Origin: Ancylostoma caninum
Taxonomy: Eukaryota > Nematoda > Chromadorea > Rhabditida > Ancylostomatidae
Length of the DNA stretch: 64,000 nucleotides
Assembly: GCA_037903475.1 (NCBI GenBank)
Contig: JBAJFG010000015.1
Location: 2,480,001-2,544,000, forward strand
Direction of reading: 5' to 3'
The notes below the pieces were generated by a model. The model saw only the letters and a list, made by a program, of their open reading frames with translations, was not told where the DNA came from and made no database searches. This document shows positions 51,239-61,643 of this stretch, one piece after another (the first letter of the stretch is position 1; the number at the start of each line of letters is the position of its first letter). Both the position numbers and the translations under genes were made by a program.

Positions 51239-52055
51239 CGAATGATTTTTTTTACTTCAGGATGTCAGCGCAATCGAGGCGTCAGTCAAGTTCGAGAGCA
51301 AAGGAGATGTGGGGCAAATGATCTCAGGTTCTTAGATAGCAGTGAGAATTTCAATTTTATTGCTAGTATGATTCTGTGTACTTGTTAATTTTGCCGTTAC
51401 CCCCATTGCAAAATAATAAAGACCGGAATGGGGCGGGGTGTTGTGCCAAAATCCACACGAAGGAACGACTTTTCTGAAGTGTTGTTAATGAATGAGGGGC
51501 AGAGGGTTGTCTACTGATCCTAGAGCTATTAACTAGAAATGAAGGAGGTTGAAACTATATAAGTGGTGAGGATATGAGGATAGAATATAATGGAAATGAC
51601 ACAATACCCAATATTTGTTACGTGGTTACTAGTATAAATGTGAACACGTTAGATGTTATAAGTAGGGTATGTGTGAGACTCACTGTTGTCGGTGTCCGGT
51701 GGTGTGGTTGATGGTTGGTGGGTAGTTGGAGATGGTGGCTGATGGCTGGTGATTGACGGCTGGTAGCTAGTGGTTGGTGGTTGCTAGTCGTAGTTGAGAA
51801 TATGTGCAGTGACAGAGCGCTGCAATAAGGGTGGATTCTAAGAAAAATTCTGTGGTTATGTAGCTAGTGAGGGAGGGGGGGGGGGGGCGGGGCTTGGGCT
51901 AGGTGGGAGGCTAGGGTGTAATACTACCAGGTTGCAAAAAATATGTGGGTGAGGGGAGGGGTTATGCGTGGGACCAGTGTAGTAAAGTGACCAAAGGTAA
52001 GAGGGTGTGTACACGAATGTCATTAGCGTGGGTACCCTGAATTCATAGGTGAATG
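51239..52055 (-). repeat. Duplicated leader segment B, copy 1
   Basis: Same-orientation duplicate of about 56150-56945. It begins with the A-rich stretch before the gag start and contains GGGCGGGGTGTTGTGCCAAA, GACTTTTCTGAAGTGTTGTT and GAAATGACACAATACCCAAT, then a GGTTGGTGG-type low-complexity tract (51695-51785) and a G tract near 51880. Its outer end corresponds to the C-terminal coding end of the zinc-finger ORF in copy 2, so this unit once had that ORF upstream. Mostly non-coding now. Confidence 0.8.
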
Positions 52056-52199
52056 TGCTGATGTAACCTATTATATAGTGTGTGGATAGGGGGGAGGTAG
52101 TGAAGTGTAATCTGGAGGTGTGGCGTAAGAATGCGTGGTAATCGTAGGAGGGGTTTTTTTGGTGGGCTCGACTGTGTGGGCAACTGGGTGTCTAAACCC

Positions 52200-53035
52200 A
52201 CTGCTCCTATTGCGGTGGTAGTGCATTGATGGCTTGGATGGTTTCTCGATCTTCCTTCCGTTTTTGCTCAAGAATGCGAAATTCTTTTTCCGCATTGCAT
52301 ACCACTGTGTCGAACTGATTCGTATCCGCAAGTCTTCGGATTGCTTTCCTGATCTCCGGGTTAAGTCCTTTGATGAAAAAATCAGTCGCCATACGGGAAA
52401 CAATTCCTTCGCCTTGTCCTTGGAATGCGATCTTTGTTTTGTTGTAGACTTTTTTTTCGCAAACTCTCCGACCGAGTCCTTTCCTTGAGTCATGTTGTGA
52501 AGTTCATCGGGCAAGTTACTCAAGAGCGCTTCGCTCTTAAGTTTCTTCGCCAGCTCAGTTACCAATTCGTTCCACGGTAGTGTGTCATGAATGGCGATGG
52601 TCTGGTACTTTAGCTCTGCGCCGCCTACAAGATATAGGGGCAGCAAGGTCCTTGCGACACTATGTGGAATGCCAAAACGCGCAGTCAAGTCTGTGTAATT
52701 CCAGGAATTCCTCAAATGTTCTTTCTCCTGTTCCTGAAAATTTTTCGATGCGGTCTCCCAGCATCTTAGAGGCTCTATAAATCTGCTGCTGATCTGGCAA
52801 AATTGGATTAGGAATAGTTAGATCTTGTTTAAAATCAATGTCATCACCTTCCTTTGGCGTACCTGTACCTTGCTTAGGCATGGTCGAAGTAGTGGTTGTT
52901 TTGGGCTTGTTGGATTTGGTCTTGTTCGACTTGGGTGTTGACTTCTGGCTTTTTGCGAGTGTTAACTTCTGGCTTTCCGCTTTGTCTCGTTGAAGTCGTT
53001 GCAGAAGACGTTCGTTTATTGGAGCAGGACTTTCT
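52200..53035 (-). pseudogene. Divergent gag, frameshifted
   Basis: A second Gag lineage. The segments are a Lys/Ser/Thr-rich N-terminus (PAPINERLLQRLQRDKAES), RASKMLGDRIEKFSGTGERT, then after a frameshift near 52690 FGIPHSVARTLLPLYLVGGA and ELHNMTQGKDSVGEF. After a second frameshift in the T tract near 52450 it continues FFIKGLNPEIRKAIRRLADT and EKEFRILEQKRKEDRETIQA. It aligns with the 49415-51238 Gag core along its length but is clearly diverged. The two frame breaks make it a pseudogene. Confidence 0.8.
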
Positions 53036-53226
53036 TCGCCAAGTGGGACCCACAGTCTGTTCTAAACAATATTGGCTGAAAGGAATTGAACACAGGAGTA
53101 CACAAAGTCTGTTTCGAAAATATTGATTGCCAAGTATGATAGAGAAAGGTAGATATCTCTTCATAGGTACGAAAAAAGTATATTGAATTCGCTCAACAGT
53201 TTTTATTCCATGTAAAATGAATGGGA

Positions 53227-54037
53227 TCAATAGTACAGATGGAAAGTTCTCGGCGGTTGCAAGAGTCCGTTGCGACGATAGATCGTAAAATTGTGGTTGT
53301 CATAATCACGGTCCAAATGGACGGTATCGGGATAGTCAGGGCGCGGTGGAGTCGCCGTCGGTTGTAGTAGTGGCGTCATTGGTTTGATCGTCTTAATTAC
53401 CTCTGGTGCAAGAAGTGAGGTCGGGAGGCGCGGAATTCCTATCCATACTTGTTCTAAAGCAAAGATAGCTGTGGCTTCAGGAGTAGTGAAGTCGATTAGC
53501 GGCATCCCCGGGAAGTGCATTTGGAAGTCGCACCGGTATTTCAGGTGTACCCTCAAGGAGTGAAACTTGACGTGCGGGCATTTATGGCACTCGAAGAGGT
53601 ATTGATTCCGGTTAGATCTTGACGTATTCTTCCTCCTTCTGAATTGTCGATGATCTCACCGGAGGCGCCGTCAAAGACCACTGTCGCAATACTAAGGATC
53701 CTTCCAGTCCACGTTCGTAGATCATCATCCGAAATCCGCTGCAGACATTGTCCAGATAGAAGCTCAGAAGGGTGCTGAGTCGGAAGAAGAATGCATAGTC
53801 TTTCATTGTCTTAATTTCGGCTAGCATTACAGCGAGGAAGTTCGGCGGTGGCTTCAATACGTCTGGCTGGGCTTTATATGGGTATTCTCCTTCCTCATCG
53901 ATCTTCTGATAGCGGTGACGATGAGGGAGCGATTGATACGGAGGAGGATTGCAAGGAGGTCCATCTATAAATATATAAATGACCGTATAAGAGAAGCTTG
54001 TTAAAAACAGGGAATGCGCTCTTTTCAGGCGTCGCAA
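53227..54037 (-). pseudogene. Zinc-finger accessory ORF, copy 2 (broken)
   Basis: The first frame (54037-53612) contains FLAVMLAEIKTMKDYAFFFR, then YLDNVCSGFRMMIYERG, which aligns loosely with the 57207-57531 ORF. It stops at 53612. Another frame overlapping that end reads ECHKCPHVKF and then HLKYRCD, a C-x2-C-x10-H-x4-C finger, and continues through EATAIFALEQVWIGIPRLP to 53227. The frame change may be a frameshift or an intron. The family is not recognised. It precedes the divergent gag on the same strand. Confidence 0.5.
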
Positions 54038-55489
54038 TAAATGATCTAGTGAGTTACTTGGGAGAGAGGCAAGCGCCCACCTGGCCAGGTTTTGAAGACT
54101 CGCTCGAAAACACTAATTGCTAAAATCTAGTACCCGTTCGAGATTTCCTCCTGGTCGTTTCTGCACTCCCCCCAAAATTTGAATACTTCCCATTCAAAAT
54201 TGGCCCCAAAAGAAATCTCTCCCGAGCGAGGAGGGGGAGGGGAACGACCCAGCGCAGGGCAAGTCTTACGGTCAATCTGCAAAAAATAAAAGGATGAAGA
54301 GTGATGAGATATACTTGAAAATGGATGGCCTCGAATGAAAATCGCTCGTAAAGACTTTGTGAAAAATTTGCGCTAACTGTGGCTTCCATGAAGAGGTATT
54401 ATAACAAAATGGAAACTTGGATGTGAGATGTTATAGGAGAAGCCGAGATCTAAATTATTTCGGAAGCTCTATGAGGAAGGCAGGACCTCTATGTAAGGGT
54501 GACTATTGCCAGAACTTTCATGTAAGGTATAACTGGAAACGCCGGAACTTCCATGTAAGGCATTACCGCCGGGTTCCCTACCCCGGGCTTAGGGACGACG
54601 CGAGCTGTTATACGGCGGTGCCTTAGCTAGGTTAACGGTAAACCCCTTAATCACATACGGACCCAGATTGTAGCCAGCGTGTTGGTCAGAAGACAAAGTT
54701 AAGTGCACATAGATGTTGTAAGTAAACGGGACGTGACTTGCTTGTCATAACAAAAAGAATCAGATCCAGGAAAAGAGTCGTTTCTGGAAGTGTCAGGCAA
54801 AACTCAACTCAACAGTGATTGCAACGAGTTGACTGGTACGATGGATCATCCATTTCTATCCGACCGTGCCTTTTTATTCTACGAGAAAAACTGAAAAGTC
54901 ATTTATTCCGGGAAAGCTAGAATAAACAGAAAGGGAATCACACGAGCCAACGTTTGACAACAGGGGACAACACCAGAAGGAGAGAGTATATACTGAAAAA
55001 AATAAAGAGAAATTTAGTCATCTTCAAAAGAAATTATATCGTAAAAGAAATATCATTCCGAGAAGGCGGCAGAGGAAAATTCGGACAAGACATGGGAAAG
55101 GAAAAGAAAGGAAGACCGTAGCCGGCCGGTGGATCCGATGTAGCGATTAAGCGGAGTCCATCGGATCCGACCGGTGATGAGCGCCGATTAAAGTTCTGAC
55201 GTCTCTCATATTCGGTGAGCCAGTAAATGTAAATTGTGCCGTGTTCGGACGATTTTGCTCCGTGGGGTGCCATCAAACAGCATTCAGTAGTGTCGTCATT
55301 AACTCCGGTATAATGGAAGTACAAACTCAACCGGCGAACATTATTAAATTCGGCGCGATGTTTGCGGCGTCCGACATCAGTAAACAGTTCCGCGCAGCTT
55401 TATTGCGATTTAGGTAGTCCGTCGTACAATGGCACGTTGAAGCTGCAAAGTTGTACTTTTAGTACATTCTCCATCGGTGGTATTCATAC
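54038..55489 (-). other. Unassigned retroelement-block interior
   Basis: No reverse transcriptase, protease or integrase motif found in either strand. A 98-codon minus frame at 55330-55034 (YTGVNDDTTECCLMAPHG, then TIYIYWLTEYERR) and an 89-codon frame at 54389-54120 are not recognised. 54490-54575 contains a short tandem word (TGGAAACGCCGGAACTTCCATGTAAGG-like, diverged, about three times). Confidence 0.35.
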
Positions 55490-56130
55490 AATACGTTGTT
55501 ATTTTTCGGCGTTGGCAACGGTGGTTTCAAAAATCCTCAAGATCTGGCAATCTTCTACTGGCTTTCCTTAAGTCTGGTCGCAACCCTTTTATGAAGAAAT
55601 CGATGGCGAGTTTGCGCGGGACCGATCTATCTTCTCCTTGAAATGCCACTTTGATTTTGGCTAGTATTTTCCTCGCAAACTCTCCTACGGAATCTTTCCC
55701 TTGCCTTAAATTGTGCAGTTCATCGCGAATATTGCTTAGCATAGCTTGGTTTTTGAACTTCTTAGCGAGCATGGGTACTATGGACTGCCAGTTCGACTTT
55801 TCTTTATCCGTTAGGCTTTGGTATTTAAGTTTTGCTCCTCCAGTAAGGTAGAGTGGTAGGAGGCTTTTGGCATGCTCATGGGGGATACTAAGGCTATCGA
55901 ATAGGTCCTTGTACTCATCCAGGAATTCCTCAAAAGTTTTATCCGTGTCTCCGGAGAATTTCTCTACCCGATTGTCAAGCAATTTGCTAAAAGCATACAA
56001 GGTTGGAGTGTCACGCTCAGCAAACATTTCTTGGCACTTTCGTTTGACTGTCGCCTTTTCTTGTTCTTGGGCCTTTTTCAGACTATCTAGGAGTCGACTC
56101 TTTGAAACGAGGGCAGTTTGGCAAGTTTTT
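55490..56130 (-). pseudogene. Truncated gag, near-identical third copy
   Basis: The Gag core of 49415-51238 repeated with very few differences: FAERDTPTLYAFSKLLDNRV to FIKGLRPDLRKASRRL. Against copy 1 it lacks about 185 bp of the N-terminal proline-rich part (junction near 56094, inside a short shared GTCGACTC-like word). It also has lost a base near 55553, which breaks the frame, and homology stops at 55490 within the EKEQRI region. No env follows. Confidence 0.85.
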
Positions 56131-56945
56131 TTCGCAAGTTCAACGAATGATTTTTTTTTGCTTTAGGATGTCAGCGCAATCGAGGAGTAGGTCAAGTTCG
56201 AGAACAAAGAAGATGTGGGGCAAATGATCTCAGGTTCTTAGATAGTAGTGAGAATTTCAATTTTATTACTAGTATGATTCTGTGTATTTGTTGATTTTGA
56301 TGTTACCCCTATTGAAAAAAATAAAGACCGGGGTGGGGCGGGGTGTTGTGCCAAAATCCACACGAAGGAACGACTTTTCTGAAGTGTTGTTAATAAGTGA
56401 GGGGCAGAGGGTTGTCTACTGATCCTAGAGCTATTAACTAGAAATGAAGGAGGTTGAAACTATATAAGTGGTGAGGATACGAGGATAGAATATAATGGAA
56501 ATGACACAATACCCAATATTTGTTACGTGGTTACTAGTATAAATGTGAACACGTTAGATGTTATGAGTAGGGTATGTGTGAGACTCACTGTTTTCGGTGT
56601 CCGCTGGTGTGGTTGATGGTTGGTGGGTTGTTGGAGATGGTGGCTGATGGCTGGTGATTGACAGCTGGTAGCTAGTGGTTGGTGGTTGCTAGTCGTAGTT
56701 GAAAATATAGGCAGTGACAGAGCGCTGCAATAAGGGTGGATTCTAAGAAAAATTCTGTGGTTATATAGCTAGTGAGGGAAGGGGGGCGGGGACTGGGCTA
56801 GGTGGGAGGCTAGGGTGTAATACTACCAGGTTGCAAAAAATATGTGAGTGAGGGGAGGTGCGTAGGACCAGTGTAATAAAGTGACCAAAGGTAAGAGGGT
56901 GTGTACACGAATGTAATAATGCGTGGGTACCCAGAATTCATAGTG
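56131..56945 (-). repeat. Duplicated leader segment B, copy 2
   Basis: Counterpart of 51239-52055 with perhaps 5-8% visible differences, more than in the adjoining gag core. The outer end overlaps the C-terminal coding part of the zinc-finger ORF, showing the native order zinc-finger ORF, leader, gag. Confidence 0.8.
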
Positions 56946-57531
56946 GCCTGCAGTCCGCACGTCTGCGGCTGGGGGTCGTCCGGTTCGTGGTAACTGGAGC
57001 CATACCTGCTCCATACTGAAGACACTCTCTGGGCCGGGGCCCGCCGATATCTGTTTGTATCAGAAAGGCGAACGGGTGCTTCTGCTCCATGATGCTTCAG
57101 AAGATGGTTCCTCATAGTGAATCCGGGATGGTCCTTCTCGCATTTTTGGCATGTATTATACAAGAGCGTCCATCGGCGGCAATTTCATTACGGACTACCG
57201 CAATTTTTATATAGGGTATAACCCTGCCGGTAACACCGTCAAACGCGTCCTCAGTGACGGCAACAACTGGTAGATGTAGGCATCACGCCTATAGCCTGGG
57301 ACATCTTCGAATGGTTGCCTGTCCAGAATTTCTACCGCGATGGTGAGGCGAACGACGTGAGAGTCCTTCAGCCTCTTGTGGAGGTCCTCCGGCATCTCCC
57401 CAAGATTCTGGGGAGCTCTCTCCATATGGCAGTTATGGGAATATCCGCGACACGGCACATACGGGTGGGCAGGAGCTAGATTGGCATCCAGGTGATAACG
57501 AATCTTGCGGAGCAGTGCTTGGGCAGCCATA
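56815..57531 (-). CDS. Zinc-finger accessory ORF, copy 1
   Basis: Starts ATGGCTGCCCAAGCACTG at 57531, inside the inner end of repeat A. The first frame (to 57207) reads KIRYHLDANL, EDLHKRLKDSHVVRLTIAVE and DAYIYQLLPSLRTRLTVL. After a short gap with stops, a second frame (57163-56810) carries CQKCEKDHPGFTMRNHLLKHH, a C-x2-C-x11-H-x3-H finger. The overlapping frame at 57014 has MEQVWLQLPR, matching LEQVWIGIPR of copy 2. Introns or frameshifts must link the parts. No family recognised; such fingers usually bind nucleic acid, and the placement before gag suggests an element-encoded accessory protein. Confidence 0.45.
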
Positions 57532-58272
57532 ATTAGTAGAAAAGTGAGATTTCTGTGAAAATTCCGTAAGCCTACCAAACTATAAGTCAGCTGCGTTAAA
57601 ATTACTACTAGTAGGAATTAAATGCTGAGTTCAGGCTTGTTTTAAAGTGAAGGTTATCGAGGAAACCTTAATGAAACAGAGCTAACCTACTTACTGAAAA
57701 AAAAAGGGGGGGGGGAGTTTTACTGCGCGTTTTCTCAAGCGAACACATCCATTTTCTCTTCAGTTAACGGTATTTGTGCAAGGGTGTCGCTTACCTGGCC
57801 AGGCTTTTCCTACGATCAAGAGTTCACCCGTTAGAGCTTTTCCTCTTGTCACTTAACTGTGTGTAGTTGTTGGCCTTGCACTTTAAGAGAGTAGGAAGTG
57901 ACATGCGCTAATAATAGTAATAAAAGGGGGAGTTCTTTTGCTGGGTTCTAGAAGGGGAGAACATAGTCCGGAACCTGTATGTAATTTTAAAAGCTGCTAC
58001 GTATAAATTAACCCGCAGATTAATAAGTTTGTAGCTATTTTCTTCCTCTTCCTAACTTGAAATTTGGATTCAAGTAATTCCCTTTTCATTTACATGAACA
58101 AGCACATGCCTGAACTCATTTAGATGTAAGATTCATTCAGTTCCTATATATGGATGACACAGCATAGCAGAACATTACAAGAAATAAAATTACACACATA
58201 ATACCAAAATGGTCTATAAAAAAAAGGGGAAGGGGCAGGAAAATAAAGGGGGAAGCGAGGTACCGGTAAGCG
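57505..58272 (-). repeat. Retroelement direct repeat A, copy 2
   Basis: Copy of 47840-48672 (see landmarks there). On the minus strand it leads into the zinc-finger ORF, so it supplies the 5' leader of this unit. A G tract lies at 57705-57715. The two copies bound a 10.4-kb block. I could not verify TG...CA termini or a target-site duplication. Confidence 0.75.
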
Positions 58273-59566
58273 GCTAACAGATCCTCTACCTCTATCCCTC
58301 AACAGTAGCCCTTTTATATGCCCCTCAGCAGCTCCTCAGCTCGAACACCGCGCTTGATTGATGACTACGCGCGCGGTGAGAGAAACGGTGGTGGTCACGA
58401 CTGAGTTGTGACCGAGCGCTTCTACTGCGCTTTTCCTACACATAACTTGTTGTTATACAACATCTAAGGAGAACTGTAGACTTTTGAAAAAAAAAACGAC
58501 AAAACTTCTGCACCAACCCAGTGGTATTTTACTAGCTTTTGAAAAATTAGTTTCTTATGCGATCATGAACTTTTTTTCAAAAGCTAATCAAGTAGTTGTT
58601 GCAGAGTATCTAAGATGTTTCCATTTTATTTTTTCATTCGAATATGAAGTGTGTGAGAGATCTCTAGTTCATAACCCTGTTTATTATGTCTTTACAGCTT
58701 CGCTGGCAGCGGAAGCCACCCAGCCACCGCGCCTGTTCCACAAAGCTGCGCGCAGCTGTTTCGGTCATAGGATCATATGACACATAGTTGGCCTCCAAAA
58801 ATATAATGAAGATGAAATTTACAGGCGAATGATTGTTAAGAACGATGAGATGTCATAACCATACAGACTACTACGTGCTGCCATGCTGTCACAGTCGCAC
58901 CGATGACCGATGATTATCTTCAGAAATGTGCAGCAGCCGCATCAGAAAACACCAGAAGTGGCTTTCATCATTCCTCATGGCAATTGTCACCAGCAAGAAT
59001 ATACATTTATCCAACAGAATAGCCAGTATAGTAATAGTAAAGAACCCTACTACGGGAAAAAATATCAGCAGTGTGACTGAAGACTGCCATGTCCACAAGC
59101 CTCCTGATGCAAAACAGCACAGCAGAACAGTTCGAATATAATAAATCACCTATGACAGCAGAATTGGTCCAGAATACAGCACTACTACAGCTACTACAGG
59201 GGCGGGCCAGCGGCAACGCCCACCAGTTCTGAAGAATTGCCGACAGGTATGAGATGTTGGTTCATGGTACACTGACTACACCTGAATTTACGCTTAGTGT
59301 GCACATCATTGTCCGTATTTTAGTTGTCGGGTGTTTTTTTTTTTAATCTTGCTAAGTGAAAAACCCGTAAATCAAGTATTCTGGAGTACAAGTAGAATAT
59401 AATATTGTATTATTCCTGTATCCTATTTCCTTTCGGGGAGGTGCATACTTGGAACGTTCATCTTGCATCATTAAAGATGGATTTTTGTGTAGTCATCACT
59501 ATTTGCACGCTATATTTAGCTATTGATTCAAGTTTTAATGCGTTGTATATTTTCAGTAAGTAAATT
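58273..59566. other. Intergenic, upstream of CCDC124
   Basis: No secure gene. TACGCGCGCGGTGAGA at about 58365-58380 is the reverse complement of a word just outside repeat A copy 1 (about 48677-48692). A minus-strand frame, 59149-58889 (86 codons), is strongly hydrophobic with two possible membrane segments (VTLLIFFPVVGFFTITILAI and KCIFLLVTIA), but has no recognised homologue and no clear promoter or splice sites. Confidence 0.4.
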
Positions 59567-61276
59567 ATGCCAAAGAAATTCGCTAATGAAAATCCGAAGG
59601 TAACGGCTGCACGGGAGCGGAAAGCCGCAGCTAAGAAAGACGAGCAAGAGCGAAAACAAAAGGTCTTTTCAGTTACATTTTCCTTCTCAGCTACGCATAT
59701 ATTGGTACTTCTTCGATTTGTATGTATTCAGGCTGCTGAAGATGCATATTGGGCTGACGATGACAAGTTGGTTAATAGGAAGCTACAGCGTAAAGTTTGT
59801 AATATTATTTCTTTTTTAGCGTGTATATCTGCTTTAATATTACCCATTTTCTCTAGGATGAGGAGGAGCGGAAACGAGCAGAGGCACTTCGACGAAAAGA
59901 GGAAAACCGGCGACTTGCTGAAGCTGAGATGAACACACTTGCATCTAAAACAGCTGATTCTCATGCACAGAAAGTCACTAGGTATGTTGAAATTCCTTGG
60001 CCGATGTTTTATTGCTATACATCTCGCTTTCTCGACAATCTCTTATACATTTCTTTTATATGCTTTCCCTTCATGGTTTTGAGAGCGATTACTCTTCCAG
60101 GGCTACCATCGAGCAACGGAAGGAGGCTGAACTACGCCTGCAAATGGAGGAAGAGAGGCGACAAAAGTTGGCCGCCGAGAAGATCGAGGTTAGCTGTTCT
60201 GCTTCATTTTTTGTTCTTTTTTTTTTAACAATTTATACCTTCGGTACAATTTCGCTAGCAAATTATCCCAAGTATTGCTGCTGCGACGTCTGAATTATCT
60301 TGCTAGCAATGAATTCTTTTAGGTGGTGGACCATCTTGAAGAAAATGTGAATCTTTTGGAAGACGGCGCTGAGTCCGCTCGAACTGTCTCTGAAGCTATT
60401 CAAATCCTAGGTGGAACTACTGAAGAAGTTGATAAGCATCCTGAGAAGCGCATGCGTGCTGCTTATCTTGTAAGTGTAATTAGTTTCTGTTTTTTCTTAG
60501 ATGTTTTTTAAACTCTTTTCGGTACATTGAGAGTAGGATAGCAACGTTTTCCGTTTCCATTAGAAGGTAACAGCATTCTCCTTTTACAATGCTGGCCGTT
60601 CATTTTTGCATCATGGAACATCTTCCATCTAGTCTGCCGCGCCGCACCGTTTGCGCAGCGCGGCAGACCAGCTGGGCCTTGTGCTTGTCGAGCGTTCCCG
60701 GTAGTGGTGTGATCCAGGTGTTTTGGCGTGAAAACAAAAACGGTCGAAAAAAATGAATATAACATCAAAACCGAAAACGGCCAGAACCATCTCAAACTAC
60801 AGCACTATACCTATTCAGCAATTCTGTGGCTTTACGATCAAGTCGAATACACGGGACATCACGTGAACATAATAATGCGGACCATTTTACCCTTTGATTG
60901 AATTTGATGCTCATGTCAAAACGCTATTGCATCCTACTCAGTTGTGGTTACGCGAGGAAACCCTAAACATAGCTTTATTCGTTGTAGTTGTGTCGTCAGA
61001 AATTATCTGCCTCTTATTGAAGGTAAGGGTGGAAGATCTTTGACTTTCGTTTGAAGCGATATTTTGACCGGGAAATCCCGAGAGTCCCACCAAATTTTGT
61101 TCGTTGATTCGATTTCACATATTTTTCAGGCCTTCGAAGAGAAGATGCTACCGAGTTTAAAACAAGAACATCCAACATACCGTCTCTCTCAACTAAAGCA
61201 ACTTCTCAAGAAGGAATGGCAGAAATCACCCGAAAACCCTCTGGTCGCCAAGCTCATGGCATTATCTACCAAGTGA
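59567..61276 (+). CDS. CCDC124: CCDC124, ribosome-associated coiled-coil protein
   Basis: Complete gene. Six exons: 59567-59662, 59732-59794, 59857-59981, 60101-60188, 60323-60469 and 61130-61276 (stop TGA); 221 aa, close to the human length of 223. CCDC124 and yeast Lso2 bind inactive 80S ribosomes at the mRNA and tRNA path and help them restart. The N-terminus MPKKFANENPKVTAARERKA is the hallmark ribosome-binding segment, followed by ADDDKL. Exons 3-4 form a long charged coiled coil (RKRAEALRRKEENRRLAEAE, RLQMEEERRQKLAAEK). The C-terminal part ends LSQLKQLLKKEWQKSPENPL, the conserved CCDC124 tail. TTTTCAG lies 10 bp before the ATG and may be a trans-splice acceptor. The last intron (660 bp) holds a repeat. 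Confidence 0.95.
60570..60800. repeat. CGCGCC foldback family copy in CCDC124 intron
   Basis: GTCTGCCGCGCCGCACCGTT, then TGCGCAGCGCGGCAGACCAG, form a hairpin at about 60639-60672. The flanks resemble 7245-7535 and 31215-31480. It lies entirely within the last CCDC124 intron. Confidence 0.6.
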
Positions 61277-61643
61277 CCGGTTCCTTGCCCAAATTTCTCC
61301 TTGTCTTGTATAATATGATTGTCCATATATAGTTGCTTTCAATGCGGGGATTGTTCTGATTGTTTCCAGCATCTAATGTCATTTCATCGGTGTATGTAAA
61401 GTGTGCAAAACGAACTTGTTAGGCATTGTCGTTCACTTTAGCGTAAGTGGGAAGTAAGGTGCATGCCTTCGTTGATTGCAGGCTGTTCATATTTTAGCAT
61501 CGATTACATTTCTGTTGCTAGAACTTCTGTACAATGAAAGCATTTATCAGTTGGTTCCGGTTATTGACGTGGTTTTGAACCTCAATTACCGTAAGACTTA
61601 CATGCAATTAATCAGTAATATCCTAATATTCCTCTACTCTCAG

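Noticed and set aside
57207..57578. Starting the zinc-finger ORF at 57578
   Set aside because: The ATG at 57531 is the one conserved in both A repeats; the upstream extension is not.
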